Assembly: GCF_900182545.1 (NCBI RefSeq)
Contig: NZ_FXTJ01000011.1
Location: 62,001 to 126,000, forward strand
Length of the DNA: 64,000 nt
Origin: Geodermatophilus aquaeductus
Lineage (GTDB): Bacteria > Actinomycetota > Actinomycetes > Mycobacteriales > Geodermatophilaceae
Direction of reading: 5' to 3'
The translations under genes and the position numbers were made by a program. Of the stretch, positions 27,424-35,927 are shown piece after piece. The notes beneath the pieces are model-generated. The model was not told where the DNA came from, did no database searches, and saw nothing but the letters and a program-made list of their open reading frames with translations. Every line of letters begins with the position of its first letter. Position 1 is the first letter of the stretch.

Positions 27424-28219
27424 CTGGCGCCCCCGGCTGATCGCCAGCGACATGGACGGCACCCTCCTGCGGTCCGACGACACCGTCAGCGACGCCACCG
27501 TCGCCGAGCTGGAGCGGTGGGCGGCCGACGGCGTGCCCCTCGTCCTGGCCACCGGCCGGCCCCCGCGCTGGATGCGCCGCATCCGGCAGGTCGTGCGGTC
27601 GGGCACCGCCGTCTGCTGCAACGGCGCGGTGCTGCTCGACCTCGGCCGCTTCGAGATCGTCGACGAGGAGGCGCTGCCCCCGGCGGTGCTCGCCGAGATC
27701 ACCGCGGGCCTGCGCGCCGAGCAGCCGGGCACCTGGTTCGCCGTCGAGTACGGCCTGGAGTTCCGGCACGAGCCGGTGTACCAGCCGCGGTGGGACGTCG
27801 ACGCGCCCGGCGTCGGCGAGGCGTCGCTGGAGGAGATGGTGGCCGCGCCCGCGGCCAAGCTGCTGGCGCGCCACGAGGACCTCGGCCGCGACGAGTTCGT
27901 CGCGCTCGTCGAGCGGGTGGTGGGGGACCTCGCCACGGTCACCAACTCCTCGACCGACGCGCTGGCCGAGATCTCCGCCCGCGGGGTCACCAAGGCCACC
28001 GGCATCGCGCGCGTCGCCGACGAGTTCGGCGTGGGCCCGGACGAGGTCGTCGTCTTCGGGGACATGCCCAACGACATCGCCGCCTTCGACTGGGTGCGCG
28101 AGGGCGGCGGCCGGGCCGTGGCCATGGCGCACGCCCACCCCGACCTGCTCGCCGCGGCCACCGACGTCACCGGCACCAACGACGACGACGGCGTCGCCGC
28201 GTTCCTCGCGTCCCTCTGA
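27416..28219 (+). CDS. HAD-superfamily (Cof-type) phosphatase
   Basis: A 267-residue paralogue of the preceding gene. It shows motif [10 protein letters not shown], motif [11 protein letters not shown], the lysine segment [17 protein letters not shown] and motif [15 protein letters not shown]. Its GTG start lies inside the preceding gene (8-base overlap), so the two are translated together. The cap domain differs clearly from the neighbour, suggesting a different phosphate ester substrate. The linkage serS-HAD-HAD is common in actinobacteria as I recall; the physiological substrate is unknown. Confidence 0.9.
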   Translation: MSDWRPRLIASDMDGTLLRSDDTVSDATVAELERWAADGVPLVLATGRPPRWMRRIRQVVRSGTAVCCNGAVLLDLGRFEIVDEEALPPAVLAEITAGLRAEQPGTWFAVEYGLEFRHEPVYQPRWDVDAPGVGEASLEEMVAAPAAKLLARHEDLGRDEFVALVERVVGDLATVTNSSTDALAEISARGVTKATGIARVADEFGVGPDEVVVFGDMPNDIAAFDWVREGGGRAVAMAHAHPDLLAAATDVTGTNDDDGVAAFLASL

Positions 28220-28257
28220 CACCCGCGTCCCTCTGACCCCGCGCGGCCGCCGTCCGG

Positions 28258-28285
28258 CTCAAGGTCGGCCGCCTCCTGCCGATGT
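28258..28285 (+). promoter_or_regulatory. Sigma-28 (FliA)-like promoter of the chemoreceptor gene
   Basis: TCAAGGTC (28259-28266), 11 bases, GCCGATGT (28278-28285). The enterobacterial/Bacillus flagellar sigma consensus is TAAAGTTT-N11-GCCGATAA, so the spacing is exact and the -10 matches at six of eight bases. It lies 52 bases before the ATG of a methyl-accepting chemotaxis protein, the classic type of target. Confidence 0.7.
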
Positions 28286-28337
28286 GTGCAGCGACCGGCA
28301 CCAGTGCCGACCTGTACGAGGCCACGGAAGGCGACCC

Positions 28338-29963
28338 ATGAGCCAGAGCACCCCGCGCGTCCCCACGGCGACGACCACCGACGAGTCCGCGACGGGAGGG
28401 TGGGGCCTGCGCACCCGGCTGCTCGGCGCCATCCTCGTGGTCGCCCTGACCACGCTGGCCGTCGGCGTGTTCGGGGTCCACCGCATGTCCGTGCTCGCCG
28501 ACAAGGCCGAGCAGGTCTACACCGAGGGCGCCGAGCCGCTCGACGGTCTGCGCACGCTGCAGGTCGACTGGTGGGAGTTGGCCGCCCAGACCGCCCGCGC
28601 CGCGATCCCGTCGCTGCCGCCGGCCAGCATCCAGGACGCGCGGCAGGGTGCCGCCGACGCCGGTGAGGCCATGGCCGGCCACGCCGAGGACGTCGCCGCC
28701 ATGACGCTGTCCGACGACGCCCGTGCCGACTTCGAGCGCTTCCAGACCGCGTCGGAGACCTACCTGACCGCGCTCGCGCAGCTGCAGACCCTGCCGCTGG
28801 GCTCGCCGAACGCCCTCCCGCTGCTGCAGACCATGTCCGAGAACGAGGACGTCATCGAGGAGTCGCTCGTCGCGGCCACCACCTCGGCGGCCGCCTCGGC
28901 CCAGGAGACCGTCGAGGAGGCCCGCGCGGCCTACTCCTCGGCCCGGACGCTGACGATCGTCGTCGTGGCGCTCGGCCTGGTCGTGTCGGTCGTGCTCGCC
29001 GTCCTGGTCGCCCGCAGCGTGACCCGGCCGGTCGAGCGGATCCGCGAGGTGCTCGGCAAGGTCGCCGGCGGCGACCTGCGGGTGCGCGCCGGGGAGACCG
29101 GCGGCGGCGAGCTCGCCGAGGTCGCCCGCTCGCTGGACCGGACGCTGGACTCCCTCGGCGGCGTGCTCGTGCTCGTCCGCGACTCCGCCGGCCGCCTGCA
29201 GGGCGCCTCGACCCAGCTCGACACCGCCGCCAGCGGCATCGCCGAGTTCTCCCGCGCGGCCTCCGACCAGACCGACGCCGTCGTCGCCTCCGCCGGTGAG
29301 GTGGCCGCCAGCGTCGACACCGTCGCCACCGGCTCCTCGCAGATGGAGACGGCGATCCGCGAGATCGCGCACAACGCCGCCGAGGCCGCCCGCGTCGCCG
29401 GTCAGGCCGTGGACGTCGCCGAGACGACGACCCGCACGGTCGGCAAGCTCGGCGACTCCTCGCAGGAGATCGCCACCGTGGTGAAGCTGATCAACGGCAT
29501 CGCCGAGCAGACCAACCTGCTGGCCCTCAACGCGACCATCGAGGCCGCGCGCGCCGGGGAGGCCGGCAAGGGCTTCGCCGTCGTGGCCAGCGAGGTCAAG
29601 GAGCTCGCGCAGGAGACCGCCCGCGCGACCGAGGACATCTCCCGCCGGGTCGAGGCCATCCAGGCCGACACCGCCGGCGCCGTCGAGGCCATCAGCCGGA
29701 TCAGCGCCGTCATCGGCGAGATCAACGACTTCCAGGCCACCATCGCCGCGGCGGTGGAGGAGCAGACGGCGACCACCAACGAGATGAACCGCAACGTGGC
29801 CGAGGCCGCCGGCGGCTCGCGGCACATCGCCACCGCGATCGGCGGGCTGGCCACCGGCACGCAGCAGACCGGTGCCCGGGTCGCCGACGCCCAGCGCGCC
29901 GCGGCCGAGCTCGCCCGCATGAGCGGTGAGCTGCAGGAGGCCGTCGCCCGCTTCGCGGTGTAG
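28338..29963 (+). CDS. Methyl-accepting chemotaxis protein
   Basis: A 541-residue receptor. TM1 is near residues 25-47 ([20 protein letters not shown]). A ~150-residue helical extracellular sensor of four-helix-bundle type follows, then TM2 near 212-232 ([18 protein letters not shown]). HAMP covers about 232-285 ([14 protein letters not shown]). The signalling domain contains the invariant hairpin [20 protein letters not shown] and [19 protein letters not shown] precedes the ATG. It should signal to CheA/CheW to bias flagellar rotation; no che or flagellar genes are in the window, so it is an orphan receptor. A FliA-like promoter lies upstream and a strong hairpin downstream. Confidence 0.95.
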   Translation: MSQSTPRVPTATTTDESATGGWGLRTRLLGAILVVALTTLAVGVFGVHRMSVLADKAEQVYTEGAEPLDGLRTLQVDWWELAAQTARAAIPSLPPASIQDARQGAADAGEAMAGHAEDVAAMTLSDDARADFERFQTASETYLTALAQLQTLPLGSPNALPLLQTMSENEDVIEESLVAATTSAAASAQETVEEARAAYSSARTLTIVVVALGLVVSVVLAVLVARSVTRPVERIREVLGKVAGGDLRVRAGETGGGELAEVARSLDRTLDSLGGVLVLVRDSAGRLQGASTQLDTAASGIAEFSRAASDQTDAVVASAGEVAASVDTVATGSSQMETAIREIAHNAAEAARVAGQAVDVAETTTRTVGKLGDSSQEIATVVKLINGIAEQTNLLALNATIEAARAGEAGKGFAVVASEVKELAQETARATEDISRRVEAIQADTAGAVEAISRISAVIGEINDFQATIAAAVEEQTATTNEMNRNVAEAAGGSRHIATAIGGLATGTQQTGARVADAQRAAAELARMSGELQEAVARFAV

Positions 29964-29980
29964 GAACGCCCGTCCCGGCC

Positions 29981-30013
29981 AGCGGCGCCGTCCCCACCGG
30001 GGGCGGCGCCGCT
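29981..30013 (+). terminator. Hairpin terminator after the chemoreceptor gene
   Basis: AGCGGCGCCG (29981-29990) pairs with CGGCGCCGCT (30004-30013). The flanking CCCC/GGGG inside can extend the stem past a one-base bulge. It starts 17 bases after the stop. Confidence 0.7.
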
Positions 30014-30121
30014 GCCGTTCCCGCGGACCCCCGTCCCCGCGCCGGGCGGTGGGACAGTGGCGGGGGACGGACCGGGCAGCGGCGGGAGGACCCCGCGGCA
30101 CGCCGGCCGCGGAGGTGGACG

Positions 30122-30943
30122 ATGACCACTCTGCTCGTGGTGCTGATCGTGGTCGGGGCGCTCGCCCTGGTGACTGCCGGCGCCAGTCTCAAGATGGTCC
30201 AGCAGTACCAGCGCGGCGTCGTGCTGCGCTTCGGCCGGCTGCTCCCGGGCGTGCGCGAGCCCGGGTTGCGGGTCATGGTCCCGTTCGCCGACCGGATGAC
30301 CAAGGTGCCGATCCAGACGCTCGTCCTCGACGTGCCCTCGCAGGGCACCATCACGCGCGACAACGTGACCATCGGCGTGGACGCGGTCGTCTACTTCCGG
30401 GTCGTCGACCCGGTCCGTGCCGCGATCAACGTGCAGGACTACGTGCGGGCGACGTCGCAGGTGTCGCAGACGTCGCTGCGGTCGGTCATCGGCCGCGCCG
30501 ACCTCGACACGCTGCTGTCCGACCGCGAGGCCATCAACGCCGAGCTGCGCGCGGTGATCGACACCCCCACCGAGGACTGGGGCATCCGGATCGACCGCGT
30601 CGAGGTCAAGGACATCTCCCTGCCCGAGGGGATGCGCCGGTCGATGTCGCGCCAGGCGGAGGCCGAGCGTGACCGGCGGGCCCGGGTCATCGCCGCCGAC
30701 GGCGAGTTCCAGGCCTCGACCAAGCTGGCGCAGGCCGCCCAGGCGATGGCCGCCACCCCGGGCGCGCTGCAGCTGCGCCTGCTGCAGACCGTGCACGACG
30801 TCGCCTCGGAGAAGAACAGCACGCTCGTCATGCCGTTCCCCGTCGAGCTGCTGCGCTTCTTCGACCAGGCCGCCGGGCAGCGCGAGGCCGTCCCACCGGC
30901 CGCCGTCCCGCCCGCGGCCGCGAACGGCTCGGTCCGGGCCTAG
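30122..30943 (+). CDS. Slipin/stomatin-family SPFH protein
   Basis: A 273-residue membrane-scaffold protein. One N-terminal helix (LLVVLIVVGALALVTAGASL) anchors it. The SPFH domain follows with family motifs QQYQRGVVLRFGRL, VPIQTLVLDVPSQG, ITRDNVTIGVDAVVYFRV and WGIRIDRVEVKDISLPEGM. A charged helix (RQAEAERDRRARVIAADGEF) mediates oligomerisation. The C-terminal tail is Ala/Pro-rich. It starts at ATG after GCGGAGG. Such proteins organise membrane microdomains; no NfeD-type protease partner is adjacent, which is usual for slipins of this class. Confidence 0.93.
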   Translation: MTTLLVVLIVVGALALVTAGASLKMVQQYQRGVVLRFGRLLPGVREPGLRVMVPFADRMTKVPIQTLVLDVPSQGTITRDNVTIGVDAVVYFRVVDPVRAAINVQDYVRATSQVSQTSLRSVIGRADLDTLLSDREAINAELRAVIDTPTEDWGIRIDRVEVKDISLPEGMRRSMSRQAEAERDRRARVIAADGEFQASTKLAQAAQAMAATPGALQLRLLQTVHDVASEKNSTLVMPFPVELLRFFDQAAGQREAVPPAAVPPAAANGSVRA

Positions 30944-30956
30944 CCGCCGGGCGCCG

Positions 30957-31187
30957 TCACCACCGGTCCGGGGGCAGGTCGGCGGTCAGGTCGGCCAGCT
31001 CGCCGAGGGTGCGGGCCGCGTAGGCGGCCCGCACCCGCTCGTCGAACTCGGCGACGTCGAGGCGGCCCTCCGCGAGCCCGCGCTGCAGCCGCCGGACGGT
31101 CCCCTCGCGGTCGTCGTCGCCGGCCCGGACCGCCCGCCGGACGGTCCCCTCGCGGTCGTTGCCCACGGCGTCGGCTCGATCGGCCAC
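30957..31187 (-). CDS. DUF1707 (SHOCT-like) small protein with internal duplication
   Basis: A 76-residue protein ending in the DUF1707 pattern DREGTVRRLQRGLAEGRLDV, EFDERVRAAYAARTLGEL and DLTADLPPD. The N-terminal part repeats DREGTVRR because 45 bases are tandemly duplicated in frame (copies at 31091-31114 and 31136-31159 are identical over 24 bases). DUF1707 domains usually precede membrane helices; here the protein stops after the domain, so it is a stand-alone version. Function unknown. It follows bpa on the same strand with a 12-base gap and is probably co-transcribed with it. The start is a GTG with no clear ribosome binding site. Confidence 0.75.
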   Translation of the reverse strand: MADRADAVGNDREGTVRRAVRAGDDDREGTVRRLQRGLAEGRLDVAEFDERVRAAYAARTLGELADLTADLPPDRW

Positions 31188-31199
31188 GGCGTCGTCGGC

Positions 31200-31745
31200 T
31201 CAGAGGTACTGGCCGCCGCCGGGACGCACGTCGGGGGTGGCCGTGCCACCGGGCAGCGCCCGGCCGCGGCGGATCTCCTCCAGCTGCGCGCGGGCGGCCA
31301 TCTGCTGGGCGAACAGCGCCGTCTGGATGCCCTGGAAGACGCCCTCGAGCCAGCCGACGAGCTGGGCCTGCGCGATCCGCAGCTCGGCGTCCGACGGCGT
31401 CTCCGCGTCGCTGAACGGCGAGGTGATCCGGCGCAGCTCCTCGGAGAGCTCAGGGGCCAGGCCCTGCTCCAGCTCGCGGATCGACGAGGCGTGGATGTCG
31501 CGCAGCCGGGTCCGGCTGGCGTCGTCGAGGGGCGCGGCGCGCACCTCCTCGAGCAGCTGCTTGATCATCGTGCCGATCCGCATGACCTTGGCCGGCTGCT
31601 CGACCATCTCGCCGATGCCAGGGGAGCCGTCGCCGTCGCCCTCGGGGCCGCCGGTGGGCACGGGCATCGCGCCGACCGGCCGCCCGTCGGGACCGACGAC
31701 GACGACCTGCTGCGGACGCTCCATGCCGTTCCCGGGTGCCGTCAT
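31200..31745 (-). CDS. bpa: Bacterial proteasome activator Bpa (DUF2587)
   Basis: A 181-residue ring-forming activator that opens the gate of the 20S proteasome without ATP. The conserved four-helix core runs from GIGEMVEQPAKVMRIGTMIK to LVGWLEGVFQGIQTALFAQQ (about residues 45-155). The C-terminus ends GGGQYL (GQYL at 178-181), the motif that docks into the proteasome alpha-ring pockets in mycobacteria (Rv3780). The N-terminal 40 residues are Gly/Pro-rich and disordered. CAGGAT lies 7 bases before the ATG on the minus strand, so it is probably leaderless. This implies the organism has a proteasome. It is divergent from the aminotransferase-like gene, as in the Rv3778c-Rv3780 region. Confidence 0.95.
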   Translation of the reverse strand: MTAPGNGMERPQQVVVVGPDGRPVGAMPVPTGGPEGDGDGSPGIGEMVEQPAKVMRIGTMIKQLLEEVRAAPLDDASRTRLRDIHASSIRELEQGLAPELSEELRRITSPFSDAETPSDAELRIAQAQLVGWLEGVFQGIQTALFAQQMAARAQLEEIRRGRALPGGTATPDVRPGGGQYL

Positions 31746-31823
31746 GCCCTCCATCCTGCCCCGCGCACCTGTGCGCCGAACGCGCGGAGCAGGCCGGTGA
31801 ACGTGCCAACTAGGGTCGCCCGC
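31746..31823. promoter_or_regulatory. Divergent leaderless promoters of bpa and the aminotransferase-like gene
   Basis: Leftward: CAGGAT (minus strand, 31758-31753) with 7 bases to the bpa ATG. Rightward: TAGGGT (31811-31816) with 7 bases to the ATG at 31824. Both fit a -10 hexamer followed by transcription starting at the A of ATG. Confidence 0.65.
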
Positions 31824-33053
31824 ATGCACCCGGGGGAACCACGGCTGGACGTCGCGCGCGTCCGCGGCCTGTTCCCCGGCCTCTCCGACGGCTTCGTGCA
31901 CACCGACGCACCCGCGGGCACGCTGATGCCCGAGAGCGTCGCGCACGCCGTCTCCTCGGCCATGCGGGTGCCGGTGGCCAACCGGGGCGGGGTCTTCCCG
32001 TCGTCGTCGCGCACCGAGGGTCTGGTGGCCGCCGCGCGCTCCGCGGTCGCCGACCTGGTCGGCGGGGTGTCCACCGGCGTCGTCCTCGGCCCGAGCACGA
32101 CCACGCTGGTCTACGCGATGGCGCGGGCGCTGTCGCGCACCTGGCGCTACGGCGACGAGGTGGTGGTCAGCCGCCTCGACCACGACGCCAACATCCGGCC
32201 CTGGGTGCAGCTGGCCGAGCATGTCGGCGCCGTCGTGCGGTGGGCCGAGGTCGACATCGAGACCGGCGAGCTGCCCACGTGGCAGTACGACGAGCTCATC
32301 ACCCCCCGCACCCGGCTGGTGGCGGTGACCGCGGCCAGCAACGCCATCGGCACGCGGCCTGACGTCGCCTCCATCGCCGCCCGCGCCCACGCCGTCGGGG
32401 CGCTGGTGTTCGTCGACGCCGTCCAGGCCGCACCGCACGTGTTCCTGGACAAGGGCTCCCTCGGCGCGGACTTCGTCGCCGTCTCGGCCTACACGTGGTG
32501 CGGGCCGCACGTGGGCGCGGTGGTGGCCGACCCCGCGCTGCTCGCCGAGCTGCAGCCCGACCGGCTGGTGCCCACCCCCGACCGGGTGCCCGACCGCTTC
32601 GAGACCGGCACGCCGCCCTTCGAGCTCTACGCGGGCGTCACGGCCGCCGTCGACCACCTGGCCGGCCTGTGCGACGACGCGACCGGCAGCCGGCGCGACC
32701 GGCTGCGGACGTCGATGGCGGCGGTCGCGGCCTACGAGGGCGGGCTGTTCGACTGGCTGGACCAGGCGCTGCGGGCGATGCGCCACGTGCAGGTGGTCGG
32801 CTTCCCCGAGCACACGACGCCCACGCTGTCGTTCACCGTGCCCGGCATGCGCCCGCGTCAGGTGGCCGCCGAGCTCTCCCGCCGCGGCATCTGCGCCTGG
32901 GACGGCGACTTCTACGCCCGCGAGCTGTTCGACGCGCTCGGGGTCAACGAACTCGGTGGCGCCGTCCGCCTCGGGCTGGCGCACTACAACACCGCCGAGG
33001 AGGTCGGCTACGTGATCGACTCCGTGGCGGCGCTGCGGGGCGCGCTGCTCTAG
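31824..33053 (+). CDS. Class V aminotransferase / cysteine desulfurase-like protein lacking the usual PLP lysine
   Basis: A 409-residue fold-type I protein of the cysteine-desulfurase-like family: FVHTDAPAGTLMPESVAHAV, GPSTTTLVYAMARALSRTW, SRLDHDANIRPW, VTAASNAIGTRPDV and the cofactor-binding FVDAVQAAPH. In relatives the Schiff-base lysine lies in a SAYK-FxGPH motif. Here the sequence is SAYTWCGPHVG, with Thr224 (ACG, 32493-32495) where Lys (AAG) is expected. So PLP cannot be bound covalently in the normal way and the protein may be non-enzymatic or unusual. The rest of the protein is well preserved, arguing for selection. It is divergent from bpa, with TAGGGT 7 bases before the ATG (leaderless). 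An IS element follows 13 bases after the stop. Confidence 0.85.
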   Translation: MHPGEPRLDVARVRGLFPGLSDGFVHTDAPAGTLMPESVAHAVSSAMRVPVANRGGVFPSSSRTEGLVAAARSAVADLVGGVSTGVVLGPSTTTLVYAMARALSRTWRYGDEVVVSRLDHDANIRPWVQLAEHVGAVVRWAEVDIETGELPTWQYDELITPRTRLVAVTAASNAIGTRPDVASIAARAHAVGALVFVDAVQAAPHVFLDKGSLGADFVAVSAYTWCGPHVGAVVADPALLAELQPDRLVPTPDRVPDRFETGTPPFELYAGVTAAVDHLAGLCDDATGSRRDRLRTSMAAVAAYEGGLFDWLDQALRAMRHVQVVGFPEHTTPTLSFTVPGMRPRQVAAELSRRGICAWDGDFYARELFDALGVNELGGAVRLGLAHYNTAEEVGYVIDSVAALRGALL

Positions 33054-33066
33054 GCCGTACCTCTAG

Positions 33067-34063
33067 ATGAGTGAGTCCTGAAGGCCTCAGCTGTCGTAGG
33101 CGATCAGGGAGCGCTTGATCGGGGCTCCAATGTGCTCGTTGTGCCAGATGGCGCTGGCCAGGGCGAGCAGTCGGGCGGCGACTCGGGCGTAGACCCCGGC
33201 CAGGGTGCGTCCGCCGTGGGCTTCGAGGGTCAGCTGGCCTTTGAGGGTGTCGAAGACGGCCTCGATCCACTGCCGGCAACGGGCCAGGCTGCCGTGCCGG
33301 GTTGGTTCGTCTTTGCGGTCGGGACGGATGAGGTGGACCCCGAAGTCCTGCTGGAGGGCGGCTTCGAACTCCCGACCAGCGAAGTTCTTGTCGCCCAGCA
33401 GCACCTGACCGGCCCGCACCATCTGGTGGTTGTGATCGAGCAGGGCGGCCACAACGTCCCGCTCGCCGATCTTCGGGCTGGCCAGTCCCCAGATGATCGG
33501 CATGCCCTAGGCGGTGCAGATCAGATACAGCCGAAAGCCCCAGAAGTAACGGGAATGGCTGGCGCAGTAGCCGTAACCGGCGTGCCCGGCCAGATCCGAC
33601 CGGCGCACGGTCTCCCGCGAGGCCGCACACGGCAGCGGCGTGGAGTCCACCAACCGCAGCACGTCGTGCCAGGAGTCGACGTCGCGGGCGAGTTCGGTGA
33701 TCACCGCTGCGATCAGTGGCCCGGCGGCGCGCAGCCGCTTGCCGTAGCCCGATTGCCCCGGCAGCTGCGGGAACATTCCGGTCAGGTGGGCCCGGGCGTA
33801 GCGGATCCAGTGCCGTTCGCTGGCCACTCCGAGCAGCTGCTGGGCCACGGCCAGACACAGCAGCTCGGCATCGCCGAGCGCCGGCCGGCGGCCGCGCCGG
33901 TGCGTCCGCGACCAGCCCAGCGACGGCAGCACCCGGTCTTCCAGGTCTACGTAGAGTGCGGTCAGGAGGGTGTCGAGTTCGTTGCTCACACCACGGTCTT
34001 GGCACCCTCCGCCCGTCCTGGCCAGACCCGCACATCACGACCCGGCTAAACGGACTCACTCAT
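33067..34063. mobile_element. IS982-like insertion sequence (about 1.0 kb), probably inactive
   Basis: The element is bounded by inverted repeats ATGAGTGAGTCC (33067-33078) and GGACTCACTCAT (34052-34063), flanked on each side by CTAG (33063-33066 and 34064-34067), consistent with a 4-base target duplication. It carries one transposase frame on the minus strand, broken by an amber codon. It separates the aminotransferase-like gene from the quinone oxidoreductase gene. The right-hand CTAG supplies the oxidoreductase stop codon, so insertion damaged neither gene. Because CTAG is self-complementary, the exact ends are uncertain by a few bases. Confidence 0.85.
33087..33989 (-). pseudogene. IS982-like DDE transposase interrupted by an in-frame amber codon
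   Basis: About 300 codons encode a transposase: TALYVDLEDRVLPSLGW, LGDAELLCLAVAQQLLGV, YARAHLTGMFPQLPGQSGYG, then the catalytic Asp segments VDSTPLPC and LLGDKNFAGREF and the Glu segment RQWIEAVFDTLKGQL. The first 160 residues end LYLICTA, then TAG (33509-33507). The same frame continues GMPIIWGLASPKIGERDV to the end, so only one codon is missing. It is split between the first and second catalytic Asp, so neither half would work alone unless the amber codon is read through. IS982 is assigned from overall resemblance to actinobacterial members. Confidence 0.85.
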
Positions 34064-35056
34064 CTAGGCGTCGGGCAGCAGCAGCACCTTCCCGATGTGC
34101 TCGCTCGCCTCCACGACGCGGTGCGCCTCGGCCGCCCGCGACATCGGCAGCCGCCGGTCGACGATCGGGCGCACCACCCCGCGCTCGACGTCGGGCCACA
34201 CCTCCGCGCGGACCGCCGCGACGATCCCCGCCTTGCCGCCGGGCCCCGCGGGCGGCCGCGAGCGCAGCGCCGTGGCCGCCACCGACGCCCGCTTGGCCAG
34301 CAGCTTGGCGATGTCCAGCTCCGCCCGCGTGCCGCCCTGCATGCCGATGACGACCAGCCGGCCGCCGACGGCGAGCGCGTCGACGTTGCGGGCCAGGTAC
34401 TTCGCGCCCATGTTGTCCAGCACGACGTCGACCCCGGCGCCGTCGGTCTCCTCGCGCACCCGCTCGACGAAGTCCTCGTCGCGGTAGTCGATCCCCACCT
34501 CGGCGCCGAGCTCGCGGCAGAACTCGAGCTTCGCGGCGCTCCCGGCGGTGGTGAACACCCGCGCGCCGGCCCGCACGGCGAGCTGGATGGCCATCGTGCC
34601 GATGCCGCTGGACCCTCCGTGCACGAGGAACGCCTCGCCGCGGCGCAGGCCGGCGAGCTGGAAGACGTTCGACCAGACGGTGCAGGTGACCTCCGGCAGC
34701 GCGGCGGCGGTGGCCAGTTCCACGCCGGCGGGGCGGGGGAGCAGCTGCACCGCCGGGACGGCGACCCGCTCGGCGTACCCGCCGCCGGCGAGCAGCGCGC
34801 ACACCTCGTCACCGACCGACCAGCCGGTCACGCCCTCGCCGACCTCGCTGACGATCCCGCTGCACTCCAGGCCGAGGACCTCGCTGGCCCCGCGCGGCGG
34901 CGGGTAGTTGCCGGCGCGCTGCAGGAGGTCGGCGCGGTTGACCGCGGTCGCGGCGACGTCGACGACGACCTCGCCGGGGCCGGCCTCCGGGTCGGGCACC
35001 TCGCCCCAGCCGAGCACCTCGGGTCCGCCGGGTCCGCTCGCGATCACCGCACGCAT
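34064..35056 (-). CDS. NAD(P)H:quinone oxidoreductase-like zinc-free MDR protein
   Basis: A 330-residue medium-chain reductase of the quinone oxidoreductase/PIG3 type: AVNRADLLQRAGNYPPPRGA and LGLECSGIVSEVG at the N-terminus, and the nucleotide site LVHGGSSGIGTMAIQLA. The zinc ligands of alcohol dehydrogenases are absent. It should reduce quinones or enones with NADPH. TAGGGT lies 6 bases before the ATG on the minus strand. Its TAG stop lies in the CTAG at the IS boundary. In M. tuberculosis the related Rv3777 neighbours Rv3778c and the bpa gene Rv3780 (from memory), so the IS interrupts a conserved neighbourhood. Confidence 0.9.
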   Translation of the reverse strand: MRAVIASGPGGPEVLGWGEVPDPEAGPGEVVVDVAATAVNRADLLQRAGNYPPPRGASEVLGLECSGIVSEVGEGVTGWSVGDEVCALLAGGGYAERVAVPAVQLLPRPAGVELATAAALPEVTCTVWSNVFQLAGLRRGEAFLVHGGSSGIGTMAIQLAVRAGARVFTTAGSAAKLEFCRELGAEVGIDYRDEDFVERVREETDGAGVDVVLDNMGAKYLARNVDALAVGGRLVVIGMQGGTRAELDIAKLLAKRASVAATALRSRPPAGPGGKAGIVAAVRAEVWPDVERGVVRPIVDRRLPMSRAAEAHRVVEASEHIGKVLLLPDA

Positions 35057-35147
35057 GCCCCGACCCTAGGAGGTGGGCAGCCCGGCCGCCGGTGGCGTCC
35101 AAGCGGGCCGCAAGCGCCGCGCAGGGGCCTGCGGCACCGTTCCCGCC

Positions 35148-35870
35148 ATGACCTCGACGACCATGCCCACGACGACGTCGCCCGCGCCCGTCCGCCGCGC
35201 GGCCGCCCCGGCCCGCCCCGGCGCGGTGACCGACCTGACCGACCACGCCCTGCTGCACCGGGCGCTGCGCACCGGCACGCGGGTGGTCGCCGACGCCCTC
35301 ACCGGCATCGCCTTCGACGAGCCCTGCTGCCCCGTCCGCCAGCGCGAGCTGGTCCGCTGGACCACGCGCGTGCTCGCCGAGGTGCGGGCGCACGCGGCGC
35401 TGCGCCGCGGGCTGGAGGCCGCGCTGTCGCGGGTCGTGCTGCCCGGGGGCGCCCCGGAGCTGCGCCGCGCCGGTGGGGACGCCGCCCTCGACTCCGCGCT
35501 GGCGCGCGCCCGGCAGGCGCTGCCGCTGTTCGCCCGCGACGTCAGCGCCGGCGCCCCCGCCCTGGCCCTGACGCTGGCCGAGCTCGCCGATCTGGTCGCC
35601 GCGCGGCTCGACACCGAGGAGGAGGGCGTGCTCCCCCTGGTCGACGAGCACGTGCCCACGGCCGAGCGCGACCGGATCGTGCGGAACGTCCGCCGCTCCC
35701 TGCCGGCCGGTCAGGCGCTGTTCACGCTGCCGTGGCTGCTCGACGCCTGCCACCCCGCCGAGCGCGTCACGGTGCTGCGTACGGCGTCCCGGCCGGCGCG
35801 CACGGTCCTGCGCTTCGCGGGTGCGCGGCACGCCCGCACCCGCGACGCCGTCCTCGGCTCCACCTGGTGA
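35148..35870 (+). CDS. Hemerythrin-like (HHE) helical protein
   Basis: A 240-residue soluble protein. The first ~25 residues are a low-complexity Thr/Pro/Ala tail. The remainder is predicted all-helical with DHALLHRALRTGTRVVADAL near the start and RLDTEEEGVLPLVDEHV near residue 165, an arrangement of His and Glu that resembles hemerythrin-like metal sites. The match is partial, so a diiron centre is only a suggestion. The C-terminal part (FTLPWLLDACHPAERV) resembles those of haemerythrin-domain proteins of actinobacteria. ATG at 35148 is the likely start, without a strong ribosome binding site. It is followed by a strong bidirectional hairpin. Confidence 0.6.
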   Translation: MTSTTMPTTTSPAPVRRAAAPARPGAVTDLTDHALLHRALRTGTRVVADALTGIAFDEPCCPVRQRELVRWTTRVLAEVRAHAALRRGLEAALSRVVLPGGAPELRRAGGDAALDSALARARQALPLFARDVSAGAPALALTLAELADLVAARLDTEEEGVLPLVDEHVPTAERDRIVRNVRRSLPAGQALFTLPWLLDACHPAERVTVLRTASRPARTVLRFAGARHARTRDAVLGSTW

Positions 35871-35881
35871 CGCCCCGACGG

Positions 35882-35917
35882 CATCGGGCCGGCTCCCTGA
35901 GGGGAGCCGGCCCGATG
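35882..35917. terminator. Strong 16-bp hairpin between convergent genes
   Basis: CATCGGGCCGGCTCCC (35882-35897), loop TGAG, and the exact complement (35902-35917). It lies 11 bases from each of the two convergent stop codons and is the clearest bidirectional terminator in the window. Confidence 0.85.
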
Positions 35918-35927
35918 ACGGGAACCG

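Noticed and set aside
33501..33509. Programmed stop-codon read-through producing full-length transposase
   Set aside because: The context is a plain amber codon replacing one residue with no slippery site or downstream pseudoknot noticed. Inactivation by point mutation is simpler, though read-through is not excluded.
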